The notes beneath the pieces are model-generated. The model saw only the letters and a list, made by a program, of their open reading frames with translations, had not been told where the DNA came from and made no database searches. From Bellilinea sp040754815 (GTDB lineage Bacteria > Chloroflexota > Anaerolineae > Anaerolineales > Anaerolineaceae), in contig JBFMBX010000001.1 of NCBI GenBank assembly GCA_040754815.1, forward strand, positions 372,001 through 436,000: DNA of 64,000 bases. Reading direction: 5' to 3'. Position numbers and translations under genes: made by a program. Of the stretch, positions 24,709 to 32,936 are shown piece by piece (positions within the stretch are counted from its first letter, which is position 1; each line of letters begins with the position of its first letter).

Positions 24709-25805
24709 AGCGAGTACAACCAGAAATATCAGAAAACGAGAGTTCATCGCCTTCTGGTTCTGGATTAACCTCAATTCTTCTCTGGGCAGTTACGCTGATC
24801 GTAGTCGGCTTTGGCGTATTTTTTGCCTACCAGCGGCTGGTTCAGCGCACCTTTTCCTCCGGTGTGGCCGTAGCCAATGCCCCCATGGAATTACCCCCTG
24901 CTCCCCAACAAATCAGCCTGCCCGTATTTCAAACAGAACTGCATGACATAAGTTATGTACACCGGCAGGCTAATTTACGCACCATCCTGCCAAACCGACC
25001 GCGCGAAAAAGAAATCGTTTACCGGGTGCAGGCAGGTGATTCGGTGTTTGGAATTGCCCAATCATTCAACCTGAAACCGGAAACCGTCCTGTGGGCAAAT
25101 TATGACATTCTCAACGATGACCCCCACATGATCTCGATTGGGCAAGAATTGATTATCCCCCCCACCGATGGTGTGTTGTATAAATGGAAAGAAGGGGATA
25201 CCATTGAGAATGTCGCCGCCACCTTCAAAGCCGACCCGCAGGATATTCTGCTTTATCCCGGCAATGAACTGGATCTTGCCAATCCGGTCATTGAACCCGG
25301 CACTTACATCATGATTCCGGGCGGATCGCGCGAATTCCGCACCTGGGTAGTGCCCACCATCCCGCGGGGGCCGGCCGGCGTGAATAAATCCATCTACGGC
25401 CCCGGCGCATGTGATACGGGTGCAGGCGGCGCCTTTGGTACCGGCACTTTTGTCTGGCCAACCAATACCCGTGTGCTTTCCGGCAACGATTACTGGCCCG
25501 GCCATCTGGCAATTGATATTGCCGCCTATACGGGCGACCCCGTTTTCGCAGCCGACAGCGGTGTAGTCGTCTATGCCGGCCCCGTGGGCGGAGGTTACGG
25601 CAACATGGTGATGATTGACCATGGTAATGGCTACCAGACTCTTTATGCCCACCTTTCAGGCTGGAACGTGCGCTGCGGTGCAAGCGTTTCACAGGGTCAG
25701 GTCATCGGGCAGGCGGGCAGTACCGGCCGCTCTACCGGCCCGCACCTCCACTTTGAGGTGCGCTATCTGGGCGGCTTTGTCAACCCGTGGTACGTACTGC
25801 CGTAA
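24705..25805 (+). CDS. Membrane-anchored LysM/M23 peptidase
   Basis: The 366-residue protein has an N-terminal helix (about 23-45), a LysM domain (about 103-150; Y-R-V-Q-A-G-D-S-V-F-G-I-A), a second LysM-like stretch (about 157-202) and an M23 domain (about 240-366). Metal ligands are visible: H-L-A-I-D-I at the first site, and H-L-H-F-E-V with upstream Y-A-H-L. The His-x-x-x-Asp of the first site is therefore intact. The family cuts peptidoglycan cross-links. The GTG start at 24705 overlaps the rho stop as GTGA. Confidence 0.92.
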   Translation: MKRVQPEISENESSSPSGSGLTSILLWAVTLIVVGFGVFFAYQRLVQRTFSSGVAVANAPMELPPAPQQISLPVFQTELHDISYVHRQANLRTILPNRPREKEIVYRVQAGDSVFGIAQSFNLKPETVLWANYDILNDDPHMISIGQELIIPPTDGVLYKWKEGDTIENVAATFKADPQDILLYPGNELDLANPVIEPGTYIMIPGGSREFRTWVVPTIPRGPAGVNKSIYGPGACDTGAGGAFGTGTFVWPTNTRVLSGNDYWPGHLAIDIAAYTGDPVFAADSGVVVYAGPVGGGYGNMVMIDHGNGYQTLYAHLSGWNVRCGASVSQGQVIGQAGSTGRSTGPHLHFEVRYLGGFVNPWYVLP

Positions 25806-25807
25806 GG

Positions 25808-28327
25808 CTATAACAGAGAAAACGGATCAACCTCTACGCGCCACTCCCCCCAGTCTCTGCCGCGTAAAACGCTGGCAGGGTCAGTACCGCGCAGAATGAT
25901 CTGCCAGCGGTACTGACCGCCTTCTTTGGGGAAAAAGCACGGAACTGGACCGATAATATCCGTTTCCGGATAAGGGCTTTCCAGTATCCAGTCCTTTAAA
26001 CGGCGCGCCATTTCCAGCGCATTTTTTTCTGCTTCGCGCGCCTTTGGGTGACGGTATTCCATGCGTAGCAGGCGGGAAAAGGGCGGGTAACCAATTTTAC
26101 GGCGCAGTTCGATTTCGTACTGGTAAAAACCGGCAAAATCATGGCGCGAAGCCGCCTGAATGGCATAATGTTCCGGTTGAAAAGTTTGCAAAATCACGCG
26201 CCCCCCCAACGGGCTGCGCCCAGCCCGGCCGGCCACCTGCGTGAGCAGTTGAAATGTTCGCTCGGCAGCGCGGAAATCATCCAGATTCAAACCGGCATCT
26301 GCCAGCACCACGCCGACCAGCGTCACGCGCGGTAAATCCAGCCCTTTGGCCAAAATCTGCGTCCCGACCAGAATATCGGCCTTGCCTTCCAAGAAGGCTT
26401 CCAGAATGGCTTCATGCGCTCCTTTTTTGCGTGTGGTTTGCGAATCCCAGCGGATTACTCTGGCCTGCGGAAAGTGTTTCCGCGCTTCCTGCTCAACCCG
26501 TTCACTGCCGGCCCCAAACTGGCGAATTTGCGTACCGCCGCATTGCGGGCAGCGGCGCGGCATTTGCCGCCGGTAATTGCAGGTATGGCAGATGAGGATG
26601 TTTTGAGATTCGTGGTAGGTAAGCGGGCGATCACAGCGTGGACAGCGCACCGAGGCGCCGCATTCCCGGCAAAACACATAAGTGGCACTCCCCAAACGAT
26701 TCAGGTAAAGAATGGCTTGCTGATTGCGCTCCAGCACCTCCTGTAAGGCCTGTTGCAGTGCGCGTGAGAACATCGAACGATTGCCGGCTTTCAATTCCTG
26801 CCGCATATCCACCACCTGCACCGGCGGCAATGGCAGAAAAGCACTTTCTTCCCCTTCCTCCACCTTCAACGATGCAGATGGAGCGCTGCTCAGATAGGGT
26901 TGAACCACCTGACGGTGTGCCATGATCCGCTGGGGCAACTCTAAAATCGGCCAGCCCGAACGGCGAGCCTGATACAAAAGACTCACTTCTGGTGTTGCCG
27001 ACCCGAGAATAATCCCCGCAGGGAGCAATGCAGCGTAACGGATGGCTGCCTGAACGGCGTGATATGCCGGTTGAGGTTCTCCCTGATAGTATGATGGGTC
27101 ATGAAACTCATCTACCACAATTAAGCCAATTTTCGGAAGCGGCGCAAACAAAGCGCTGCGCGGCCCAACGATTACATTCAATAAACCGGCCCTTGCGCGT
27201 TGCCAGGTATCGTAACGCTCTCCCGGAGAAAGGCGCGAATGAATCACTCCCACCCTGCCCGGAAACCGCCCTTGAAACCGCTGAATGGTTTGAGGTGTCA
27301 GGGCAATTTCCGGCACGAGCACAATTGCCTGACGGCCTTGCTGGATCACATGCTCTACTGCCCGCAGGTAAATTTCGGTCTTGCCCGAACCGGTGATGCC
27401 ATGCAATACAATGGGTTTCCGCCGCGCTGGGTCCTCACTTTCGAGAATGGCAAGGATTTCATCGAAAACTCGTTGTTGATCGGCGGTTAATGCCGGCGGC
27501 GGCAGGGGTTGGATTTTTAAATCGGCGATGGGATCGCGCCATGCTTTAACGGTTTCGATTTCGATCAATCCCAATTCTTCCAGTTTTTTCAAGTCAGCCG
27601 ACTGGGCACCGCTGGCAGCCTGAATCCAATGGGCTTCCACTGCTTTTTCTTCTTTCGCCAGAAAAAGCAGTGCGTTCTTCCGCCGTTGTCGGGCCGGTGA
27701 TCCGGCACGGCCGAGCATTTCTTCCGCCTGTTCAAGTTGCTCTTTGGGAATCGCCAGTTTGACCAGCCGGTTCAAATGAGCTCGTACTGCCGATTGGCCC
27801 AAATAAGGCTGGCTGAGCACCACCCCGCGGCGTACCAGACTTTGCAAAGACGACTTCCAGTTCAGTCTGCGGAAAGCCGCTTCAATCTGCCGCCCGCGCA
27901 TCTCGCCCTTTTCCAGCAGTAATTGGACCAATCGTTGTTGAAGCGGGCTCAATTCTTCCATGTTCAGCGGCCTTGCAGAATTCAACCTTACCAGAACATC
28001 CGCTGTTTGAGAAAGTCCCGGCGGTATCATCAATTCCAGACAAACACCCAAAGGCGCCAGCGTTTCATGACTCAGCCAGCGCGCCAGTTCGATTTGTGCA
28101 TCTGTAACCACCGGCAAAGGGTCCACCAGCGATTCAATCGGCCTCGTTTCCGGAACGGAAGACTGGGAGATTGAACGCAGCACAACACCCTGCACCCGTT
28201 GGCCGCCCAGCGGAACCACAACCAGACAGCCGGGTTGGACTTTCCCCTGCAACTCCGCCGGCACATGATAATCCAGCGGATTCAGACGCCCGGGAATCAA
28301 AACCGCCACTTCAACGAATGCTGTCAA
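25808..28327 (-). CDS. priA: Primosomal protein N' (PriA helicase)
   Basis: The 839-residue helicase restarts stalled replication forks. It has an N-terminal 3'-DNA-binding domain (Y-H-V-P-A-E-L-Q-G-K-V-Q-P-G), a winged-helix region, Walker A G-I-T-G-S-G-K-T-E-I-Y, the D-E-F-H box and eight zinc-binding Cys (C-R-E-C, C-P-R-C, C-H-T-C, C-P-Q-C) around residues 515-560. Motif V/VI blocks I-L-V-G-T-Q-I-L-A-K-G and A-G-R-A-G-R follow. It is 2 bp from the convergent M23 gene, with no terminator between them. Confidence 0.96.
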   Translation of the reverse strand: MTAFVEVAVLIPGRLNPLDYHVPAELQGKVQPGCLVVVPLGGQRVQGVVLRSISQSSVPETRPIESLVDPLPVVTDAQIELARWLSHETLAPLGVCLELMIPPGLSQTADVLVRLNSARPLNMEELSPLQQRLVQLLLEKGEMRGRQIEAAFRRLNWKSSLQSLVRRGVVLSQPYLGQSAVRAHLNRLVKLAIPKEQLEQAEEMLGRAGSPARQRRKNALLFLAKEEKAVEAHWIQAASGAQSADLKKLEELGLIEIETVKAWRDPIADLKIQPLPPPALTADQQRVFDEILAILESEDPARRKPIVLHGITGSGKTEIYLRAVEHVIQQGRQAIVLVPEIALTPQTIQRFQGRFPGRVGVIHSRLSPGERYDTWQRARAGLLNVIVGPRSALFAPLPKIGLIVVDEFHDPSYYQGEPQPAYHAVQAAIRYAALLPAGIILGSATPEVSLLYQARRSGWPILELPQRIMAHRQVVQPYLSSAPSASLKVEEGEESAFLPLPPVQVVDMRQELKAGNRSMFSRALQQALQEVLERNQQAILYLNRLGSATYVFCRECGASVRCPRCDRPLTYHESQNILICHTCNYRRQMPRRCPQCGGTQIRQFGAGSERVEQEARKHFPQARVIRWDSQTTRKKGAHEAILEAFLEGKADILVGTQILAKGLDLPRVTLVGVVLADAGLNLDDFRAAERTFQLLTQVAGRAGRSPLGGRVILQTFQPEHYAIQAASRHDFAGFYQYEIELRRKIGYPPFSRLLRMEYRHPKAREAEKNALEMARRLKDWILESPYPETDIIGPVPCFFPKEGGQYRWQIILRGTDPASVLRGRDWGEWRVEVDPFSLL

Positions 28328-28330
28328 TCC

Positions 28331-29176
28331 TCAAACCTGCCGCAAAATGACTGCCGCACCGTAACCCACCACCGAGGTTGTATCCATCGTTTCTTCGGCA
28401 GAAGTGCTGTAATGGAGAATTTTCACCGCATTCGCCCCCAATTCTCTGGCGGCCACCAGCACAGCCGCCACTGCCCCGGCTCCGCAGGCAAACCCGGTTC
28501 CTTCTTCTTCGGCATTCAGCACTCCTTCCGGCGAGAACGATTCGATTTGCCTTAACATGGCTGCATCCAGTTGATTGGCAATTTGCAGCGGATAAAAATG
28601 AGAAAGGTCTGTGCTGGCCACAAGCAGCGCGTTGCGGTGTTTCAACACTTCTGCCAGACCTTTACCCAAGATTTGCGCCATTCGCCAGTCCTTTCGGCGC
28701 ACCATGATCGGCAACAGCTTAAAAGGTTTGCTTAATGCTCTTTGCAAGAAAGGAAGCTGGATTTCAAGCGAGTGTTCCTCATCGTTGGCAATCGGCGTCA
28801 GGCCGATAGTTTCTTCTGCCAGAATTTCTGCCAGCAGGTCGGTAGTTTCCCGGTCAACGGGGATTTCCCCCAGCGGGGTAAAATAACTGCTGTGGGCGCT
28901 GGTCAAAACGGGAGCGGGGTAATAAGCGTGCAGAGGTGAAACTACCACTACCAGATCAAAACTCATTCCCAGCACAGCCTTATAGGCATGACCGGCGGTG
29001 CGTCCCGAATAGCGATGACCGGCATGCGGTGCAACGAGGGCAACAATGTTCCCTTTCAAGTCGGGGATGTGCGCATCCTCCAGATACCGGTCTATTTGTT
29101 TTGCCAGCTGTTCTGGATCTGCGCTATACCATAAACCGGCAATTGGCGAAGGTCGAACAGCACTGATCTTTCCCAT
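28331..29176 (-). CDS. MEMO1-family protein (AmmeMemoRadiSam system protein B)
   Basis: The 281-residue protein begins R-P-S-P-I-A-G-L-W-Y-S-A-D and has A-P-H-A-G-H-R-Y-S-G, S-T-D-L-S-H-F-Y and C-G-A-G-A-V-A-A-V-L, the conserved metal-site blocks of MEMO1. In many bacteria it travels with an AMMECR1 domain protein and a radical SAM enzyme; neither is in this window. Biochemical function is unsettled; similar proteins resemble extradiol dioxygenases. A minus-strand TATAAT (29203-29208) suggests its own promoter. Confidence 0.92.
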   Translation of the reverse strand: MGKISAVRPSPIAGLWYSADPEQLAKQIDRYLEDAHIPDLKGNIVALVAPHAGHRYSGRTAGHAYKAVLGMSFDLVVVVSPLHAYYPAPVLTSAHSSYFTPLGEIPVDRETTDLLAEILAEETIGLTPIANDEEHSLEIQLPFLQRALSKPFKLLPIMVRRKDWRMAQILGKGLAEVLKHRNALLVASTDLSHFYPLQIANQLDAAMLRQIESFSPEGVLNAEEEGTGFACGAGAVAAVLVAARELGANAVKILHYSTSAEETMDTTSVVGYGAAVILRQV

Positions 29177-29202
29177 ACCTTCCTTTCCTTTCCCTCTTCA
29201 TC

Positions 29203-29208
29203 ATTATA
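29203..29208 (-). promoter_or_regulatory. -10 box of MEMO1-like gene
   Basis: On the minus strand TATAAT lies about 26 nt upstream of ATG 29176. A -35 hexamer is not clear. Confidence 0.45.
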
Positions 29209-29223
29209 CAACCAACCCGCCGT

Positions 29224-29979
29224 TTAAAAAATTCCCCCATGCCAGAGAATGGCATCCAGTTGAATGGCTGCCGCTCCATGAGTCAGGGCAATGCCGGCAT
29301 CGCGCCGGCTGTAAAGACCACTGCCCGCAATCAGAGGGATTCCCATGATCTGTAAATGGAGCAAAGCCTGCAAAGTCAGCGGAAAGAGAGCAGGCCCGAA
29401 GATACGGCCGGATAACACATTACCCCGCTGAATTTCCAAAGCGCCCCGCGGCGCACCAATGGTCACGGCACTAAAGCCCAGCCCCGCTGCATCCTTCACC
29501 CATTCAGCCATCACCTCGTTGAGCGGCACATGCAGAATGACAGGTAATTCGCAGTGCAGGGAACGCAGCAGTGCGATTTTTTCCTCGCCTTCCCATTCAT
29601 ACGGCAGGCTGATTTCTACGGCGGTAACACCTTCGCACATTTCCAGATGAGAGAGCATTCTTTCTGCTGAGTTAATTTCTTCCAGCAAGAGATGTACCCA
29701 CACCGGCACGTGCAGCCGCTGCCAGCGGCTGGCAAATTCTTTTATGACTGCCCGAAAGCCGGGATTGTAATCATTGTTATGCAGCAAAAATCCACCCGAA
29801 AAACGAATCACAGCGCGATCTGCCGGCAGCGGGCGGGGTTTATAACTGACCGGCGGGGTAACATACGCCAGCGGAGGTTTTTCCTGCCAGTATTGAGCGG
29901 GCGGCGAAAAACCCAATGTCCCGGCATGGTTCATCCACCCTTTCTCCAACAACAATTCCTGTTTTGCACTGAACGCCAT
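29224..29979 (-). CDS. Divergent dihydroorotate dehydrogenase-like (PyrD-like) protein
   Basis: The 251-residue protein starts at ATG 29979, immediately after the stop of the PyrK-like gene (TGATATG). A TIM-barrel of the PyrD type is recognisable from G-W-M-N-H-A-G-T-L-G-F, L-S-G-R-I-F-G-P-A-L-F-P-L and I-P-L-I-A-G-S-G-L-Y-S-R-R-D-A. The block that carries the catalytic Cys in PyrD (N-x-S-C-P-N-V) reads E-I-S-L-P-Y-E-W, with no Cys, and the following K of the FMN site is a His. It is about 50 residues shorter than PyrD. Dihydroorotate oxidation is therefore doubtful. It probably acts with the PyrK-like partner as a flavoprotein of other function. Confidence 0.66.
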   Translation of the reverse strand: MAFSAKQELLLEKGWMNHAGTLGFSPPAQYWQEKPPLAYVTPPVSYKPRPLPADRAVIRFSGGFLLHNNDYNPGFRAVIKEFASRWQRLHVPVWVHLLLEEINSAERMLSHLEMCEGVTAVEISLPYEWEGEEKIALLRSLHCELPVILHVPLNEVMAEWVKDAAGLGFSAVTIGAPRGALEIQRGNVLSGRIFGPALFPLTLQALLHLQIMGIPLIAGSGLYSRRDAGIALTHGAAAIQLDAILWHGGIF

Positions 29980-29980
29980 A

Positions 29981-30709
29981 TCAGTATGGTTCTCCGCCAC
30001 TTTCCTGCAAACCGTCAGCAAGCCAGTCAACTTGAAAAGCATCGAAAACCGGCCCATGCCGGCAAATCAATGAACGCCCGCGGCGAAGGGGCACGGCACA
30101 AACCCCGCATTCCGCCATGCCTCCGCAAAAAACCGATTGGCGAATCAAAACTTCCGCGATTGCCCGTTTGATGCCGGATAGCTTTTGCCGATCAATTTTT
30201 TGAAAGAAAGCCGCTGCCGCCGGTAAAGAACCCTGTACGGCAATGTAATCAGCCCAATCCCACCATTCTTCCCATCGTTCAAGCCCAAACACTTCCACCA
30301 GTTCCGGCAGACGCAGAGGGTTTTGTTCCCCGGCAAAAACCACTTCCGCACCCAGAGCAAGTGCCTGAAGCATTACCGGCATCAAATAATGGGCGCGCTC
30401 ATCCAGCGAAACGCATACCACACGCCTTGCTGCAGGCGGGAGATTGAAACCGCTTCCCACCGGGCCCTGAATGGTAAGACGAATGCCCGTTTGCCAGCCG
30501 GCCGGAACCGCTCCCGCCAGATACCACTCCCCTTGTTCGTCCATGGCCGTATACAGCCCCGTCGGCAGCAATTCTTCCAGCGGATCATAAACACCAAACC
30601 ATAACTGGCCGGCTTTTAAGGGTAATTGTTCATCCGTTTTTAAGCGGATGAAAACTTCTCCCTTAACGCCGGAGTTCATAATTTGATCGAGTATAAAATC
30701 AGATTTCAT
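29981..30709 (-). CDS. PyrK-like iron-sulphur flavoprotein subunit
   Basis: The 242-residue protein ends with C-G-G-M-A-E-C-G-V-C-A-V-P-L, then C-R-H-G-P-V-F-D-A-F-Q-V-D. This is the [2Fe-2S] site (four Cys) and G-P-V-F-D-A tail of PyrK, the electron-transfer subunit of type 1B dihydroorotate dehydrogenase. The preceding FAD-binding part is weakly conserved. It is encoded directly before the PyrD-like gene, as in pyrK-pyrD operons. Given the partner's lost Cys, it may serve a different electron transfer. Confidence 0.7.
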   Translation of the reverse strand: MKSDFILDQIMNSGVKGEVFIRLKTDEQLPLKAGQLWFGVYDPLEELLPTGLYTAMDEQGEWYLAGAVPAGWQTGIRLTIQGPVGSGFNLPPAARRVVCVSLDERAHYLMPVMLQALALGAEVVFAGEQNPLRLPELVEVFGLERWEEWWDWADYIAVQGSLPAAAAFFQKIDRQKLSGIKRAIAEVLIRQSVFCGGMAECGVCAVPLRRGRSLICRHGPVFDAFQVDWLADGLQESGGEPY

Positions 30710-30737
30710 GCGTTTAGATGAGGATGAATTAGTTGCT

Positions 30738-30745
30738 AGTATAAT
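30738..30745. promoter_or_regulatory. Divergent promoter core between PyrK-like and SPFH genes
   Basis: On the plus strand TATAAT (30740-30745) lies 34 nt before ATG 30780. The same bases read on the minus strand give TATACT (30743-30738), which faces the PyrK-like gene. No good -35 was seen on either side. Confidence 0.5.
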
Positions 30746-30779
30746 ACAGGAAGTTCACCATTTTTGCGAGGAGACCATC

Positions 30780-31847
30780 ATGAATATCGCCAATTTATTT
30801 CAAGGCATTGCCACTCTGGCATGGATACTTTTTTTCGGCGCGCTGGTGCTGGTGGTGGTACGCGCCAGCCGCAGCCGGCCGGTGAAAAATGCTTCGGTTA
30901 CCTTAATCAGTGCGCTGGTGTTAGCAGTCCTTCTTACCGTTGTAGCCGCCGGCCTGGTTTTCATCGAACCTCAGGAACGCGGTGTGGTCATTTCTGCTCT
31001 TTCCCCCACCGGCTACCGCGAGCAAGCACTTGAACCCGGTCTGCGCTGGATCATTCCCTTTGCCGAAAGGGTGGTTCGATACCCCATCTCACGCCAGACC
31101 TATACCATGTCCATTTCCCCTCAGGAAGGTCAGGTGATAGGAGACGACTCGATCACCGCTCGTACTTCGGACGGACAGGAGGTTTTCATTGATGCCTCCG
31201 TGATCTTCGAAATTGACCCGGCAAAAGTGGTGGATGTACACATTCGCTGGCAGGATCGTTATACCAACGAACTGATCCGCGCCCTGACCAGAGGGATCAT
31301 CCGTGATGCGGTTTCTCAGTACGGCGTTGAAGAAGTTTACAGCACCAAACGGAATGAAATGACTCAACAGGTCTTCGACGCCCTGACCATTAAACTTTCC
31401 GAAAATGGCTTGCGGCTGGTTGATTTTGTGCTGCGCAACATCACTTTCTCACCGGAATATGCCGCTTCTATCGAGCAAAAGCAAATTGCCGAACAGCAGG
31501 CTCAACAAGCCCGTTTTGTGGTTGAACAAAAACGGCAGGAGGCCGAACAGGCCCGTCAGGTCGCGCAGGGACGTGCCGATGCCGCTGTCATTCAGGCTAA
31601 AGGTGAGGCCGAGGCGCGCTTGATTCAGGCAGAAGCCGAAGCCAAAGCACTGGAAATTCTCTCGCAAGCGCTCAAAGATAACCCCGAATTGCTCACCTAC
31701 CAGTACATTACCAAACTTTCGCCCAACATTCAGGCATTGCTGCTGCCCAATAATGCCCCCTTCATTTTCCCCTTGCCGGAAATGAATAATCAGAATGCAA
31801 CGCCAACCCCTACTCCGCAGGTGATTGAACCCACCCCCACCCCTTAA
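30780..31847 (+). CDS. SPFH/Band 7 (prohibitin-like) membrane protein
   Basis: The 355-residue protein starts at ATG 30780, chosen for its GCGAGGAGA site. Two N-terminal helices (about 8-27 and 37-57) are followed by the Band 7 domain (V-F-I-E-P-Q-E-R-G-V-V) and a long coiled coil rich in Glu, Gln and Ala (about 235-305; E-Q-K-Q-I-A-E-Q-Q-A-Q-Q-A). The C-terminus ends in a T-P-T-P-T-P tail. SPFH proteins form large membrane rings that organise membrane domains and proteases. Confidence 0.9.
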   Translation: MNIANLFQGIATLAWILFFGALVLVVVRASRSRPVKNASVTLISALVLAVLLTVVAAGLVFIEPQERGVVISALSPTGYREQALEPGLRWIIPFAERVVRYPISRQTYTMSISPQEGQVIGDDSITARTSDGQEVFIDASVIFEIDPAKVVDVHIRWQDRYTNELIRALTRGIIRDAVSQYGVEEVYSTKRNEMTQQVFDALTIKLSENGLRLVDFVLRNITFSPEYAASIEQKQIAEQQAQQARFVVEQKRQEAEQARQVAQGRADAAVIQAKGEAEARLIQAEAEAKALEILSQALKDNPELLTYQYITKLSPNIQALLLPNNAPFIFPLPEMNNQNATPTPTPQVIEPTPTP

Positions 31848-31865
31848 GGAGAAACTCTCTAAAAG

Positions 31866-32936
31866 ATGGAATCCAAACTCGCCAGTCCGCCGTCCGGCAG
31901 GCAAATTCGTCTGACCAGTCTTTCTTCCTGTGCCGGTTGAGCATCTAAACTGCGCGCAGAAGCGCTGACGCAGGTGCTGCGTCCGGTTCGTGAAGTCTTT
32001 TTACCAGCCGATTTTCCAGATTTGCTGGTGGGTTTGGATTCCCCGGATGATGCCGCCGTCTGGCGGGTGGATGAGCAACGCAGCCTGGTTTTAACCACCG
32101 ACTTTTTCACCCCCGTGGTGGATGATCCTTACGATTACGGCGCCATCGCCGCCGCCAATGCGCTCTCCGATGTTTATGCCATGGGCGGCACACCTTTTCT
32201 TGCGCTCAATATCGCCGCCCTGCCGCCCGACCTGCCGGCCGAAATCACCAGCGAAATCATCCGCGGTGGAGCAGAAAAAGCACGCGAAGCCGGGGTGGTG
32301 ATTGCCGGCGGTCACACCATTCAGGATAAAGAGCCAAAGTACGGCCTGGTTGTGCTGGGGTGGGTGGAGCAGAAGCATTTACTCACCAAGGGCGGCGCCC
32401 AGGCCGGTGATAGGCTGGTGCTGACCAAACCGCTCGGCTTTGGTGTGACCACCACCGCCCTGAAACGCCAAATGGCCACGCCAGAGGATATCAATGAAGT
32501 CGTCGAGTGGATGAAAAGACTCAATCGTGATGCTACCCAACTGGCATGCCAATTTGGTGTGCACGCCGCAACCGACATCACCGGCTTCAGCCTGCTGGGT
32601 CACGGTTTGGAGATGGCCGAAGCCAGCGGTTGCCGCTTGCGGTTGAATTATGATGCCATTCCGTTCGTTTCCTGCGCCCGCAAATACGGCGAAAAGTGGA
32701 CTTTCCCCGGCGGCGCCGCCGATAACCGCCTTTATTTCAAGGAATGGGTGACCTTCTCCCCTGCGCTGGATGAAGTCGGTCAAATGCTGCTGTTCGACCC
32801 CCAAACCTCCGGCGGATTGTTGATGGCGGTTCCACCGCAAAGGCTGGAAAGTTTGCTTGCCCGCGCCGCTGAAATCAATCAACCGGTGTGGGTGATTGGA
32901 GAAGTTTGTGAGGGTAGCGGCATTGAAGTCATTTGA
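31866..32936 (+). CDS. selD: Selenide, water dikinase, selenocysteine-containing (TGA at 31938-31940 read as Sec)
   Basis: SelD makes selenophosphate from selenide and ATP. From ATG 31866 the frame reads through R-L-T-S-L-S-S-C-A-G and then TGA, then A-S-K-L-R-A-E-A-L-T. This is the catalytic S-x-C-x-G-(C/U)-x-x-K motif with Sec25 encoded by TGA, followed without a break by the full SelD body (D-S-P-D-D-A-A-V, A-G-G-H-T-I-Q-D). Total 356 residues. A hairpin starts 10 nt after the TGA (see separate entry). A caller that takes TGA as stop would begin at GTG 31974 and lose the active site. AAGGAG lies about 13 nt upstream of the ATG. The gene overlaps the next one. Confidence 0.9.
31950..31973 (+). 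promoter_or_regulatory. bSECIS-like hairpin in selD
   Basis: CTGC (31950-31953) pairs with GCAG (31970-31973) and GCGC (31954-31957) with GCGC (31962-31965). The apical loop is AGAA and a 4-nt bulge (TGAC) lies on the 3' side. The loop is 18-21 nt after the TGA, the distance expected for a bacterial SECIS element that recruits SelB. Confidence 0.6.

Noticed and set aside
31974..32936. selD starting at GTG 31974
   Set aside because: It lacks the active-site motif, which is present in frame upstream through the TGA codon.
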